NCBI GenBank assembly: GCA_025642065.1
Contig: JAODUP010000461.1
Span: 227,501 to 291,500 of the forward strand
Direction of reading: 5' to 3'
DNA from: Paralvinella palmiformis
Lineage: Eukaryota; Annelida; Polychaeta; Terebellida; Alvinellidae
Length of the DNA stretch: 64,000 nt
A program made the position numbers and the translations under genes. This document shows, piece after piece, positions 35,990-49,009 of the stretch; the stretch's first letter is position 1; each line of letters starts with the position of its first letter. Below the pieces are notes generated by a model. The model had not been told where the DNA came from. It did no database searches and was given only the letters and a program-made list of their open reading frames with translations.

Positions 35990-36207
35990 GCATTGTCAGA
36001 AATGATAGAATTAAACTGGTCAAGGTGGGTCAATCCGTCGCACTCCGAATAACCACAATACAAACCTGCATCTGCTACCAACAACCATAAGATACGTCTG
36101 GATATTAGGCAACGAGCAGAGAAAACACCGGGAATGTTTGAAATCGTCCCCAAAGACATCCAGATAACTAAAGCCTGGAACTTATCTGCCAGGGTGTGAA
36201 CAATCAT
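35990..36207 (-). pseudogene. Candidate DEG/ENaC-type channel N-terminal exon or fragment
   Basis: A minus-strand open stretch of 72 codons reads TLADKFQALVIW, then LGTISNIPGVFSARCLISR, RILWLLVADAGLYCGY and DGLTHLDQFNSI. DEG/ENaC and FMRFamide-gated channels begin with a cytoplasmic (S/T)xHGIPxI box, an R-rich patch, R-xxW opening transmembrane segment 1, and a YxxxxxYLxYP-like turn. The ISNIPG, ARCLISRRILW and following hydrophobic run fit that order. The conserved His-Gly is Asn-Ile here. Just past the end of the frame a shifted reading gives NITTLIFIIIT, resembling the family's L-FPAVTIC step. A possible splice acceptor (CATTCAG) precedes it. It could be a dead copy or a chance match. Confidence 0.33.
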
Positions 36208-36514
36208 GGATAGTTTCTGAATGTGGTATATTCAGTATACTCGTATGTAGAGGAAATGTGACCGCACTATATTACTGACTTGACCTAGTTTATAGGATTA
36301 CTTAATATATCAGGCGAGCATCAAAAGCTTGATAATGACAAGCTGGATCGCTGTGGTCCAATTCATAACATGTATAATGCCGTCGGTGTCAATCACATTT
36401 TCGAAAAGGGAACATTTGATTGAATCTAGCAACAGGTTTTGTCGTAATTCTACTTGCTGATTTCAGAAGTTAAGTAAATTAGTTAGCAGATTGTTTGATT
36501 GTTTGATTTAAATC

Positions 36515-36650
36515 GTTTAACCCCAGCACTGATCACGGCTGGGACATACGGATTTACGGGGACACATCCCAAAAACATAGGAATGAGTTGGATTCGAACC
36601 GACATCAAAATATTTACGGCACAATCTGCTTATCATTGCACTTTTGTTAG
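36515..36650 (-). repeat. SINE epsilon: tRNA-like head
   Basis: The minus strand has GTGCAATGATAAGCAG (box A region) and GTCGGTTCGAATCCAAC (box B matching GGTTCGANTCC), about 27 bases apart. A body with GGGATGTGTCCCCGTAAAT and CCAGCCGTGATCAGTGC follows. Single copy in the window. Confidence 0.65.
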
Positions 36651-38251
36651 AAAAGAAACGATATAGATCATTGCGCATTATTTCCAAATTATAATTGACA
36701 TTTTGGGAAAAAGTGAATCTGGCTATAAAAACTAATTAGCATATGAGCAACAATGGTAGACTGATTGGGAAGAATAAAACGGTTCAAATAAATAGGCGCC
36801 TTACTGTACTTTCTTTTACCCATGCAATATCCCGATTTTAAGTACTTAGCTGATCTTTTAAGGCATACGATTACATACTGCAATAATCTTTGAAGCTTGA
36901 AATGAAGGGTGGACATCTTGCAATATTATTATACGGTAATATTTCATCACTTTGGACCGGTTTTAGTGAAAAGCTTTGTTAATTCGAATTCACGCCTATT
37001 TCTTACATATTTTTCCATACTGACAGCTTCATGAACTACTCCATGGCAGTAGACGAATAATCCGTGATAATCCATCTATATCCATCATATAATTATTTTC
37101 CGGCAGATTATTGTCGAGAATAGGAGTTAATTTAATTTAAAAGGAGAAATGAACCGAAATCTTTATATTCATATAGATCTAGGGATAACAAATTGCATAA
37201 CTAACCTAAAATATGATGATGGTAGACTAGACTGATACTCTGGTTTTAAGCTTTACGGTACAACTATAGAGCTAGCTTAAACATTGCCAGTTCGGTTTTA
37301 ATAGCAGAAGTGGTATTTTTTAAAGGAAATCAATGCTATCTTTCATTAGTTTTCGGGGATTAGTTTCTTGATTTTTGTTTAGGTTAAGTAGTCTATTATG
37401 TCATAATATTAATTTCAGAATGATAATCGTGATGATGACGAAGATATGAAGAATGAAAAAAAAAACATTATCATCAAGATCATAATTAACATAATCATCA
37501 TTCAGTATAATTGATCATTGTTATATTCTGTATGCGACGCAGGAAAAAGTCAGATGTAACATATGTGAGTAAAGCTAATCCGAATGCATATTCCTAAGGT
37601 AATACAACCTACTTGTATTCGGGGGGGGGGGCATGTCTATGTGTATTAGTGGTGTGTGTATTGTAGTACATTCTTTGGAAAATGAATTAACAAATTCCAA
37701 AGTGGATTCTAGAATTGAATGAGTTTTTTTACTTAACCTTGGCGCTAAGCATATGTAGGATATTTGGTCGAAAAATAAACACAGGCAGAAATCGAATTCT
37801 AATCCAGATGTTGATTATCCAAATTTAGACATTGGTATGATAATCGTCGGAAGAATTTTTGTTTGCCTTGCTGTATCAAATGTATCTTCCTCCAGGACAT
37901 AGGTAACTATTAACATTGTGATATACTGGCATACTTAATACAAACAAAAGAATGCCTACCTGTGATTAATATATATAAAGAAAGCCGATAATTATTAGGC
38001 ATGAAATATTGATTAAAACCACGTTTTTCATCGCCTATTAAGGCGTGTGATTATCCTTAGAATGGAGTGTAAATTATCCATGATGCAGTGCATACAAAAC
38101 AATACATATTCATACAATTTCTTGGTAAGACATTCTCTTCGATTTCTTATCCATTTGTCTAGCTGAGTAAATTTGTATTCATGTTAATGGAGGTATAGAT
38201 AAATAAAGAATGGCTATATGAATTATTCGTTGGGTATTTTAATATAGTTCA
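36651..38251. other. No recognisable feature; G11 run at 37621
   Basis: AT-rich non-coding sequence. A pure run of eleven G (37621-37631) stands out against the composition. Confidence 0.55.
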
Positions 38252-38312
<61 letters not shown>

Positions 38313-38313
38313 T
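38252..38313. repeat. (ATT)n microsatellite
   Basis: About 20 ATT units, followed by TTTTAGTTTTATCC and ATATAGAACGC. That resembles the start of the 3' UTRs of CR1 copies, so it may be a retrotransposon tail. Confidence 0.95.
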
Positions 38314-38369
38314 TAGTTTTATCCAATAATATATAGAACGCTGTTTAAAATTCTACTCAATCAGCCAGG

Positions 38370-38470
38370 TGATTATCTTTTTAATCAACAATGAATTGCC
38401 TGATGTTTTCCCATTTTTCAGTCAGAATGCAGGCTTCCTCTGAAAAATTGTAGTCCTTAACAATATGGGT
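38370..38470. repeat. Dispersed repeat shared with 7345-7440
   Basis: TCAGTCAGAATGCAGGCTTC and a following AATATGGG match the 7.4 kb copy, again beside (ATT)n. Confidence 0.6.
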
Positions 38471-40150
38471 CATTATGTATGTGTATGGCCAGTATTCAGT
38501 CTGAAAATGATAATACGGAGCTATCTACCTCTTAACTAATATCAAAATAATACATAATCCATGACGAAATATATTTATTTTATGCTCCAAAAACAGTTTT
38601 ACGGATATCATTATCAGCTTGTCATCTCATTCGATGTGATAAAATCAAACTGAGAAATATAGAGTAGTTTAATATATAGGTGATAAAACCAGAAAAAGGC
38701 CTCAAACTTTAATAATCATCATCATCTTTGAGATCAACATGACATTATTGAGCAAATGTCAAATTCTATTAAAGAAATTTTCATCAGTTTAATTAAAATT
38801 GAATATTTAAAATTGTGAAAGCAATCGGCAATTTTCAATGGTATGAATGAAACTTGTATTTACGTGATTTCATGTTATGCTCAAACGCTTGCAAATAAAT
38901 TAGTTTTTTATTAATTTCTAAACAGATTAACATAAGCTGAATATGAAATATCTGGTATTAGCACGGAACGTTCAACATTGAGTTCCTTATTTTCCTCGTA
39001 GTTAGAACAATAACATGAACAATGAAACAAAGGGTGCACTTAAGAGATAATAGTTAATTCCTTCAACTATAACCAAGATTTTAGTATAGGATTGCTAAAG
39101 TTACCCAATTTCAAGACACAGACAGAATAATATGTACCTAATGAGGACAAGATCAATGTTAGTTCATGTAATGTATTAGATGGTGTCAGTGTGGAAACAA
39201 TCAGCTCCTTGTGTTACATTTGACAGAATATATAGATGACATTTGGTGATTAAACGTAACTGACCTTGATGCATTATTTCTCCTTTCTATTTGTAACTGG
39301 GACAATTGTAGCCGTCATGGAATGTTGTGATTAAGTGTTATTGATGTTAGTCGTTACTTGAGACAGTTGCCAACACAACTGAATGTATTGTACATACACA
39401 ACCAGCCTTGTTGTGTATATTGGTTTTCCTTCGTAAACATGGAGATAACAGTAAACGATATTATTTTACTGACAGATAATGGAGATATGCTTAATAGAAC
39501 AATCGTTAGTATATTCTAATAAAATATGTGAATAATCGCAGCGCTGATAGAATAACAGTATTAGGTTGTACTCTTAAACGGGTTGTTTTCATATTTTGAG
39601 TGACAAAGAAACGATTACAATACCTCTTGAACTTGTTCTCAGGCCAAAGGAAATTTTAATAGTTGACATAATACATTGTAATCAGTAAAGACGCAACTTA
39701 TAATAGGTTTGGATTAGACACTAAGTGAAGTCGATGCAGATCATTCAACTTGTTGTTCTTTACCTGCCATATGTCATTCGCAAAAGGACATGACGTTATC
39801 TTACCTGTAGGGTTACATTGGTTATTGACCTGAAGATGTTTGTCTTACCACATCTAATAACTCGAGTTATAACATTAATAACACTAGCATTGGCAGTTGT
39901 GATGAGAAAAAGCACACGAGTAATGGCACATGTTCCATTCACGAGTATATCTACAACTGGGTTCCTGGGTTAGTGGTGTGGGGATTTAGTGGTTGAGCGT
40001 GTGTGCGAGTGAGCTACTCTGTAGTTGAATGAGTAACTGTGTTAGTAAAGAAGTCGCTTGGCATCGTACCAGAAGAGATAGCATTATTTGCAATGATGGT
40101 GTTATTAATAGTAAGAGTACCACAGTAAAAGTAGAATAAGCAGCAATTGC
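38471..40150. other. No recognisable feature
   Basis: AT-rich. No coding or repeat family signature was recognised. Confidence 0.5.
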
Positions 40151-40232
40151 AGTAGTAGTAGTAGTAGTAGCGGTAGTAGTAGTAGTAGTAGTACTAATAG
40201 TACTACTACTACTAGTAGTAGTAGTATTATAG
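40151..40232. repeat. (AGT)n / (ACT)n trinucleotide block with internal inversion
   Basis: AGT units switch to ACT near 40195-40215 and back, giving short perfect inverted repeats such as ACTACTACTAGTAGTAGT. Confidence 0.92.
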
Positions 40233-40824
40233 GCATACCACATTATAATACTCAAAGATTTCGCTGAAGAGATATTTTGCAATATATAGATGTTTAAAAG
40301 CCAAATGAATATTTGCATTAATTGTTTTGTCGCGTAATATATTAAAACGCCTGATTATAAATTCCCAAATACAAACACACGTCAAGGAAGATAACAGTCA
40401 GTAAATCTTTACAACAAAGTAAAATAAATATATTACCATATATTTGTAGTGGCTACTTATGCCTGTACTGAGCTCAGTGGCCGTACACTATTGTTTCTTT
40501 AACTCGGCGCCGACTTAGGCACACAAGGCCGATAACCTGATCTGGAAAATATCAATTGCTTATCATTATTGATTTGGTGTAAGCATCAGTGACATCGTTT
40601 ATCTAATTAACAGTTAACCCACCGATTACTTATTTAATATAGATTCAGTTGTTATTACACCGTCGTCTGATTTTAGATCTACATCTATCAGAGTTATTGT
40701 TCACCCTCATCATAAACAAGCTCGGAATATATTAGGAAATATTAGTTCTCGTAATATACATGTTACAGCATTTGTCATGACCAAAAGAAAGTTCAAGACC
40801 CTATTGCAATGGTGCGAAAACGCT
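40233..40824. other. No recognisable feature
   Basis: Non-coding sequence up to the retroelement remnant. Confidence 0.5.
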
Positions 40825-42790
40825 TAATCCGTAATGGATGTAGCTGATTGTGTTGTATTATTAGATATTGATCTATTAGCGCTGACTAAAACGTGGTTTG
40901 GGACTAACACTCATCATAAATTAGTTGATTCCCACTGATTGTGTGTTTATCATATTCCTCATAACATGGGAGACAACGTGATAATATTGGTATACTGTAC
41001 ACATTTGGATTAGCTGTTGGGGTGAGTAAATACGAGGGGAGATATGTCCACTTCGAAAACATGGTGCGTACCATAATTTTATTATATAGCGTCCACATGT
41101 CAAACAAAATAGCAATAGAGACTTATTAGTCTACGATGAATAGTCTACATTTTTAATTAGCCTAGCCAATGTTTCATGTGATGTTAACATAAGTGTTGAT
41201 TTAAATGGTCATTTGAATAACAAGGCCGATGTTGACACGTTTATCGTTTGGATTATGTTCAATTTCTATGGATTAAATCAGCATGGCCTCGGTGTTACTC
41301 ATAAAGGCGGCCACACATTAAGCTTGGTCACCTCTAGATAGTTCAGCTCCATCACAGTAGGAATTCCTACGGTATATGACCCTTATCGCAGTAGCACAAT
41401 TCGGTCACTAGTATGGAGAAGTTCGATTATATACCAAACAAGATTACAAATAACAATAGTGTGCAATTAATACTTCAGAATATACTGACATATATTGAGC
41501 TGATAGAGCAGTATAACATCAGTGTCCACAGTACCATTAATCCTCTGCTCCCACTTGTTCGAAAATCGATACGTTAAGACCCGAGGTTTTTGGTACTCCG
41601 ATCAAGTTAGATTTGCTAAGAATGGCGAGATGAAAGCAGAGAGGACGTGCCCCCGAATGCATAATGGCGCACTTTGAAAAATACGGTGAACTCTTTGAAA
41701 ACGAAGAATTTTAATTGTCGAGAAGAACTGTTTCCATTCCCTAACTATAAAAGAGTGGAAAAACAACAAAATAACATGACCGGAGGTAATTGAACTATTC
41801 ACTTCTCGTATTTAGCCTCTGCTGGATCTCTGGCCGACAAGATCAGCAATTTCGTCATGAGAAAAAATCAATAGTTAGAAATACGATAATTTCAGTTTCC
41901 CCAAATAATACCAACAATATTGCCATGAATGCGAATATTATATTTACTCGATAAACACTTGAGATATTTCAACAAGCATCTGCGGTTGATGTCAAAGAGA
42001 TAATCAACATCACTCCGAACTGGTCACGTGACTAATAGCCACTGCCAATGTGATTTTGAAGAAATATGTGGATCAACTTCTGACACGGATAAGAGCCATT
42101 TTAGATAGGTCATTGGTTGAGTCAATCGTGATTTTGTTTTTAAAATGAGCTACAGCATTTCCTTTGTTTAAGAGATCTGAGTTTAATAAAGAAGATATGA
42201 CAAATTATTCTTTTATATCTAACCTTCTCTTCATCTTCACATGTATGGGATAAGTAGCAGCACGGCGTATAAAAGAGCATACTTAATGTATAATGCAGTC
42301 CGTTGAAACTAATCAGTCTGATTACTGTAGAAGTAATTCACCAAAAACGTACTTCATGATATTGTTGAGGCTCTTGATGACGGACCCCGATTATTTATTT
42401 ATAATTTATATAAAACCTTTTTATATAATCGATCTTCCTGTGCTATTGGAGGAATTAAAATTTTGCTTTGGCATTAAGCAAAACGCCTTAAGCGAAGTAG
42501 GGTCCTAAATCACTGACAAAAACTCAATTTGTTTCACATGCAGACTTGCAGATGAAACATCGCTGTCACAGCCATATGTTTTACGATCAAATAATTAAGT
42601 ATTCAAATTAAACGGGGTGCTGGATTAAATAATGGCACAGCATTATGACGTAATATTTTGGCACGTGGAATCATACATTATCCTCAATTGAAGCTTGTAT
42701 TGCAGACATTCGTTTTTGGATGATTGAAACTGAACAAGGATAAGATCGAATTAACTGTTTTCTCATCCATATATAACCATATTAATACTA
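40825..42790 (+). mobile_element. CR1/L2-like remnant, EN to RT, heavily decayed
   Basis: In order on the + strand: VADCVVLLDIDLLALTKTWF (ETW changed to KTW); SVDLNGHLNNKADVDTF (GDFN box lost its Gly-Asp-Phe, about 41195); HGLGVTHKGGHTLSLV (about 41308); a linker with KAERTC and NCFHSLTIKEWKNNK; FVMRKIN-like codons; ILDRSLVESIVILFLK and EFNKEDMTNYSFISNLLF (42185-42240); DLPVLLEELKFCFGIKQNAL (RT loop after motif A); and KLNKDKIELTVFSS (about 42735). Frameshifts and stops are frequent, and motifs A and YADD are not readable. It belongs to the same broad family as the 16-19 kb element but is much older. Confidence 0.82.
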
Positions 42791-43817
42791 CTAGCCATCT
42801 ATTCCTTTGAATATGTCTTTGTATATAACTATGTTATTGATATGTGTATAACCAGGAGCACACATTACTTAAAAGGTTTATTCAGGGAGGTTTATTTCAG
42901 CTTGTGTCAATATGTCAATGTTTAACAGATGACTAAACTAATAAACAAGATGTTTGAAAATGCAATGCATGCATATAGAACGAGAAATACAAAAAAGACG
43001 TAGCTAAGATGGCTACAATTATTCACACACAAAATTACTTTTGATGTTAGCATTTCAGTACCTTTTCCAAATCAAATAAGAGTTCAAATACTTCCCATAT
43101 ATAGATTAAATATTAAATATTTATAAGACTTACATCACTAATGAAGCTAGATACATATAAATACATATAACAATGAATTATAGAGCATAATTGTCCCCTT
43201 AGCCTTTCAAGAATTGCGCAGAATAATTTTTCTGAATATATTCAAATAAGAACAAGGCGTTTATCTTTGTTTTAATGACCATGTAAATATCTTCATTGAA
43301 ATCATCATGTTATTGGCCTCTCACTTTCATCATTTTCCCTTTTTATATTACGAGTCCCTTTTTATAAGAAAAAAACCCCCAAAAAACAAAGAGCATGTGC
43401 AACACCAAACAGTTTAATAAACACAATCACTTTAACATGGAACAAACTTCAGAATCTTAATTTGATCACTCCACCCGAATTTACTTTTTCTGGCGAAGAA
43501 ATATTTGATTCGACGCGGCAGTGTCAAATTAGTTTATAATACTTATGCTGTTCATAGCTTGCAATACTAGTTTAGTGCTTGAAACCTCGCTACAATTTAG
43601 AAATATATTAAACAGTTATGCTAAAGGTATATCACAATATAGGTGTAGTAAAGACTAAAATACGTTTTTAATTAAACAAATTAAAGATATTGGTGCCGCT
43701 TTCAACTCAGTTCCTTCGACATTTAGAACCACTGTTAATTAGAGACCGAAGATGAAAATATCGGCCAAGAAAGAAAGGCGGAAAAATATGGCTCGACCAT
43801 AAACATTTGCTATTTCA
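42791..43817. other. No recognisable feature
   Basis: AT-rich non-coding sequence. Confidence 0.5.
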
Positions 43818-43962
43818 CTTACTCACTCACTCACTCACTAACTAACTGACTGACTGTCTGGCTGGCTGGCTGGATGGCTCGCTGACTCGCTCACCCGCTA
43901 GCTCGCTCACTCACTCACTCACTCACTCACTCAATCGATAATTCGATCAATCAATCAATCAC
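43818..43962. repeat. (CACT)n, (GGCT)n and (AATC)n arrays
   Basis: CACT units grade into CTGGCTGG and CTCGCTGACTCGCT, back to CACT, then AATCAATC. Repeat Y starts immediately after. Confidence 0.92.
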
Positions 43963-43964
43963 TA

Positions 43965-44345
43965 ACAGACGCTCACCTAATCGGTGGTTGTTGAAAGATA
44001 AGCTACTTAACACAGATACATAAAACTGTAAAGGTGAATTACTTTCAGTGTCACAGAATTAATTATTTATGAGAATTATTTTTGTGAAAGTTTTTGGGTC
44101 ATTTGATTTTCCAGTTTTATTTACACATAACCAGATGTTCACAAAAGAAGAGAACGTCAAAGGTTAAGTATACAGGGTAAAAGAAATGACAGTATTGGTT
44201 GTGATTAATTTAATATTATAATTTAAAATACATTGCCCATTTTACTGTTCGAAAGACAAAATGATCTACTCTTTGTTAGGAAACTTACAAAGATCCGTAT
44301 TGCTCTAAGTCGAAATAAAATGACAGGCCTCCATAATACCAAAAC
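43965..44345 (+). repeat. Dispersed repeat Y, plus copy
   Basis: ACATAAAACTGTAAAGGTG, ACAGAATTAATTATTTATG and the block CTGTTCGAAAGACAAAATG match the 52.05 and 29.6 kb copies. The middle of the element (the AATCACGGCACGG part) is missing. Confidence 0.6.
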
Positions 44346-44610
44346 GAATTATAATTAGATGCGCATTAAGTTACGAATGGTATCGGATTCGTTACCTATA
44401 CATATTTCTATAAATGGCAATTCACCACCAAGTGTGATAAGATAATTTATGAAAGTGGTTTTCTTTTATAACTTAATCATCGATCGTGGTTATGCTTATA
44501 TGAAGGCAATTCAGGGTCTAATGGAATTGTTTACAAATTAACATCATTTTGTTCTGGAAAAATATAATTTCTTTTCAAGCAGTAGACGGGTGAAAAGATA
44601 ATTCGAACTT

Positions 44611-45926
44611 TTACATCTCATTATTTATTCAGGGCTTTAAGAGAACACCAATTTATGTATCTGCTAAACGAACGCAAAAAGAAGTAATGGTTTCGTAGTT
44701 ACTGTTGTAAGTTGGAATCACCGAGGACACATGGAAGAGAGTTTATTCAGATCATTATCGGAATAAACATTACTGTTGGCTATTTTGTACAAAATATGAA
44801 ATAGTGTTAGTTTTATAAACTATGCTTATTCTGTAAATGGTTAAAACACAGTTATTGGGGAAACAATTATAGACTCCTTAAATAATATTGTCTTTTAAAA
44901 TGAAAAATGTCTAGCAGCCATGAAATATCATATGACTTTGGTTTGGGGTGTTTGTTCGTATATATGTTAATTACTAATTAATACGTCTTATAGATCATTT
45001 TGATAAGGACAAGACATAATTCATTATGTTCTCATCGAAGCAACATATGAAGAAAACTGGGAATCTTCGAATTAAGGAAGGATCGTCTACAAGCAATCTC
45101 GAGATTATGTTAAATATTACTCTAGGAATGGAAAAGCAGGTGACTTCTATATGTAAGTCCTGCTATTATCAACTCTGAAATATAAGACTTATTAGTAAGT
45201 GCTTAAATGATGAGACTGGCAAGACATTAGACCATAAGCTTATTATTTTTCATTTGGACTATGGCTGTGCATCGTTATATACTATCGCCCTCTCTCTGAT
45301 AAACTGCCTCCAGCGAGTGCAGAGTTGTGATGGACATCTGGTGCCACTAACTCTCAAAAGGGAACATGTAACACCAGTTTTGTTTTAGCTGCACTGGCTT
45401 CTTGTACGTTTCACATCGAAGAACAAAATCCTGTTTCGTACATTCAAAGTATTGTGTGGAACAGCACCACTGTATCAAAGCACTGATCCAAACATATATA
45501 CCAGTGCTCCGATCTGAGTCCTATTGACTCTTGAGGGTACCAAAAAGACATACAGCAATGTACAGAAAGAAATCATCCCGAGTTTCAGCTCCTAGGCTGT
45601 GGAACATGTTGCTAAACCACATTAAACTCGCAGTAAGTAAAGACATATAGCATAACGTTCTTAAAACCCATTTATAAAAATTAGCATATTTATAACATTT
45701 ATGCCAGTTTATTACGTATACAATGTAGTTGTGTTATATGCTCAGCTCGGAATATGTATTATTTGTGTTTTCAATGTAAAGAGCCTTAGATCAATTCAAG
45801 TTGAATAAGGCGCAATATAAAATACTTGTATTATTATTATTATATTATTGTACTCCAATAATTATAATATACATAATAATATACAAAATTTATATGGCAC
45901 CCTATATAACCCGTAAGAAGGTTAAT
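44611..45926 (+). repeat. Duplicated segment A, copy 1
   Basis: 1316 bases that recur at 46357-47690 with few substitutions. The unit contains an RT 3' half plus non-coding flanks. Compared with copy 2 it lacks about 20 bases after AAGGAAGGATC (near 45083). Confidence 0.93.
44990..45860 (+). mobile_element. CR1-like RT 3' half (in duplicated segment, copy 1)
   Basis: The + strand reads FDKDKT-FIMFSSKQHMKKT, NLEIMLNITLGMEKQVTSIC, SCYYQL-NIRLISKCLNDET, TLDHKL-IFHLDYG, LPLSLINCLQRVQSC, LKREHVTPVLF-LHWL, ILFRTFKVLCGTAPLYQS, APRLWNMLLNHIKLA, then the 3' UTR with AAAGAGCCTTAG and an (ATT)n tail near 45830. The palm motifs lie upstream and are absent. Stops and shifts are fewer than in the 40.8 kb remnant. 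Confidence 0.85.
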
Positions 45927-45931
45927 TAATG

Positions 45932-46357
45932 CAATTGATACTTATTTATAAGCGTTGTCTCTTTCACTATCTAATGGGGAGTCAATATTGAAATTAACGG
46001 GAATAATGTTACTAAACACTCGAAACAAGTCTAAACTTTAAATGAAAAATGGTTAGTTATTAACAAATTGTGCTGCTGCACTACTGGAAAAGTTAATTAA
46101 TATATTTATAATCGATATCAATATATGAATATATATTTTTATAGGTTATTGTACGGGATATGATTTCAAAAGATGACTAAATATAACATCATTTCTAATA
46201 CACAAGTAAACGAACAGTTAACTGCCATCACACGAATTCATTTAAATATTTAGTTAACCAAACTGTAATTATTATAGTCCATCTGGATGCTTTAAAATAC
46301 CCACTCTATAATTCCCCGATTAGTTACTCGTTCGTTACCAGGATGTATCAAGTCGTT
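45932..46357 (+). repeat. Segment C, copy 1 (recurs at 51018)
   Basis: 45932-46345 matches 51018-51431 with no gaps and about six differences. At 46345 the sequence jumps 21-22 bases relative to the 51 kb copy, between two ATG triplets, then both continue TATCAAGTCGTT. Segment C separates the two A copies. Non-coding. Confidence 0.92.
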
Positions 46358-47690
46358 TACATCGCATTATTTATTCAGTGCTTTAAGAGAACACCAATTT
46401 ATGTATCTGCTAAACGAACTCAAAAAGAAGTAATGATTTCGTAGTTACTGTTGTAAGTTGGAATCACCGAGGACACATGGAAGAGAGTTTATTCAGATCA
46501 TTATCGGAATAAACATTAATGTTGGTTATTTTGTACAAAATATGAAATAGGGTTAGTTTTATAAACTATGCTTATTCTGTAAATGGCTAAAACACAGTTA
46601 TTGGGGAAACAATTATAGACTCCTTAAATAATATTGTCTTTTAAAATGAAAAATGTCTAGCAGCCATGAAATATCATATGACTTTGGTTTGGGGTGTTTG
46701 TTCGTATATATGTTAATTACTAATTAATACGTCTTATAGATCATTTTGATAAGGACAAGACATAATTCATTATGTTCTCATCGAAGCAACATATGAAGAA
46801 AACTGGGAATCTTCGAATTAAGGAAGGATCCAGTTATATAAATGCGTCCATGTCTATAAGCAATCTCGAGATTATGTTAAATATTACTCTAGGAATGGAA
46901 AAGCAGGTGACTTATATATGTAAGTTCTGCTATTATCAACTCTGAAATATAAGACTTATTCGTAAGTGCTTAAATGATGAGACTGGCAAGACATTAGACC
47001 AAAAGCTTATTATTTTTCATTTGGACTATGGCTATGCATCGTTATATACTATCGCCCTCTCTCTGATAAACTGCCTCCAGCGAGTGCAGAGTTGTGATGT
47101 ACATCTGGTGCCACTAACTCTCAAAAGGGAACATATAACACCAGTTTTGTTTTAGCTGCACTGGCTTCTTGTACGTTTCACATCGCAGAACAAATTCCTG
47201 TTTCGTACATTCAAAGTATTGTGTGGAACAGCACCGCTGTATCAAAGCACTGATCCAAACATATATACCAGTGCTCCGATCTGAGTCCTATTGACTCTTG
47301 ATGGTACCAAAAAGACACATAGCAATGTACAGAAAGAAATCATCCCGAGTTTCAGCTCCTAGGCTGTGGAACATGTTGCCAAACCACATTAAACTCGCAG
47401 TAAGTAAAGACATATAGCATAACGTTCTTAAAACCCATTTATAAAAATTAGCATATTTATAACATTTATGCCAGTTTATTACGTATACAATGTAGTTGTG
47501 TTATATGCTCAGCTCAGAATATGTATTATTTGTGTTTTCAATGTAAAGAGCCTTAGATCAATTCAAGTTGAATAAGGCGCAATATAAAATACTTGTATTA
47601 TTATTATATTATAGTACTCCAATAATTATAATATACATACTAATATACAAAATTTATATGGCGCCCTATAAAACCTGTAAGAAGGTTAAT
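46357..47690 (+). repeat. Duplicated segment A, copy 2
   Basis: Second copy of 44611-45926. The copies end at GAAGGTTAAT and then diverge, so the duplication boundary is sharp on both sides. Confidence 0.93.
46737..47630 (+). mobile_element. CR1-like RT 3' half (in duplicated segment, copy 2)
   Basis: Same blocks as at 44990-45860. It additionally keeps SYINASMSISNLEIMLN-like codons, where copy 1 has a short deletion. Copy 2 is thus closer to the ancestral element at this point. Confidence 0.85.
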
Positions 47691-47699
47691 CAAGGCGCT

Positions 47700-48051
47700 T
47701 AATTACTATAATGGGTCAGGAAACTTTGCATATAAAAATGTATACAGTATTGAATCAGCCTTATATCGGGTAAGGTGAGTGTAATATGATCAATTATTCA
47801 AGTTCTGCCAGTAATACCTATTTTTGAATCGGCCTAATTGTTTATGAACAGTTGACCATAATGTTCTTTTCACTATATTGAAAGACATGTTCAATCTATC
47901 AGGTAAAGTACTTGAATGGTTGCAATACTATTTGATACAATTAACCCAGAAATAATGTTTTCAGTGTATTTTATCTGATGTTAAGTAGATATTATTTGGT
48001 ATGACACAAGGGTGCGTTCTTACACCTTTATGTTGTATAATGTATACGCCT
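47700..48051 (+). mobile_element. CR1-like RT palm fragment
   Basis: HIKMYTVLNQ-YRS-like codons near 47728 are followed by a one-base-shifted motif A (F-MN/TVDH for FDTVDH, about 47841). Next come VDHNVLFTILKDMFNLSGKV (from 47851), LEWLQYYLIQLTQK and FGMTQGCVLTPL-CIMYT (motif B, PQGSVLGP-like). A matching thumb piece lies at 49010-49190, beyond a TA/TG tract and repeat Z. Confidence 0.8.
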
Positions 48052-48095
48052 TCCTTTTCGGATAAGTGGAAAGTATTTGTACGATAATGAAATAA

Positions 48096-48098
<3 letters not shown>

Positions 48099-48184
<86 letters not shown>

Positions 48185-48245
48185 TTGTGTGTGTGTGTGT
48201 GTCTGTGTGTGTGTGTATGTATGTGTGTATGCGCGTGTGCGTAAG
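48099..48245. repeat. Compound (TA)n-(TG)n microsatellite
   Basis: TA to about 48180, AATATT, then TG with CTGTG and TATG interruptions. It sits inside the RT remnant. Confidence 0.97.
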
Positions 48246-48379
48246 CGTATGCATATGTTTGAGTGCGTGTGTGCGTGCATCCATGAATAATGTACAAGTA
48301 GAACAAAATGACAATATTACCCCTTTTAGATATACCTAAACAGCAAACCGTTATCAAGATTTATGTGTTTGTTTTCTTA

Positions 48380-48985
48380 ATATTAATTTAATGACAGAGT
48401 AATAGAAGGGAACTGTGCAGCACTAGTCAAATTCCCTCTATGTTAGCTAAAATATAGCCTTCTTCGACTAGCACGGTAAATCTAATTCAGCTATAAGGCT
48501 TTGTCAATTGAACACAAAGAATGGCAGCGGAAGTCTTTAATTTAATCATTCCCTATAATGTAAAGGGTTTAGAGGTTTTCACAATAGGAATTCTCCCGTT
48601 GACTTAATAACCACCGTTTGTCTATTCCTGTCTGGTTCGACTTGTCTTGTAGTGGCTCAGGTATCATGATAGAGTAATTCATTTTACATTGAACAAAACT
48701 ACGCTATAATAAGAATTTAAATTCTAACAACGAGTACGTAAGTCACCTTCAGGTAAATAATTCGTTTACTGGAAAGGCTATCGGCCACTGTCTTCTGTAA
48801 TGGAAAAGTAATGTTATACATCTATTGGTCTCGATTTGATATTGAATTAAGCTTATAGTCAGCAAGTTCAAGTATCTGTAGTCGATTTATTTGAAACGTA
48901 TTCGCTGTCCAGCTTTCCTATAGGTTTTTCTGAATTTGTATTTCCAACATGATTCATATTGTTTTTAGCAAATATATTAATGGAA
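48380..48985 (+). repeat. Dispersed repeat Z, copy 2
   Basis: Matches 30590-31200 in the same orientation. It lies between the palm and thumb fragments of a CR1-like RT, consistent with insertion of Z into that element. Confidence 0.62.
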
Positions 48986-49009
48986 AGAAACGTGTCACTT
49001 TAGTACGCC

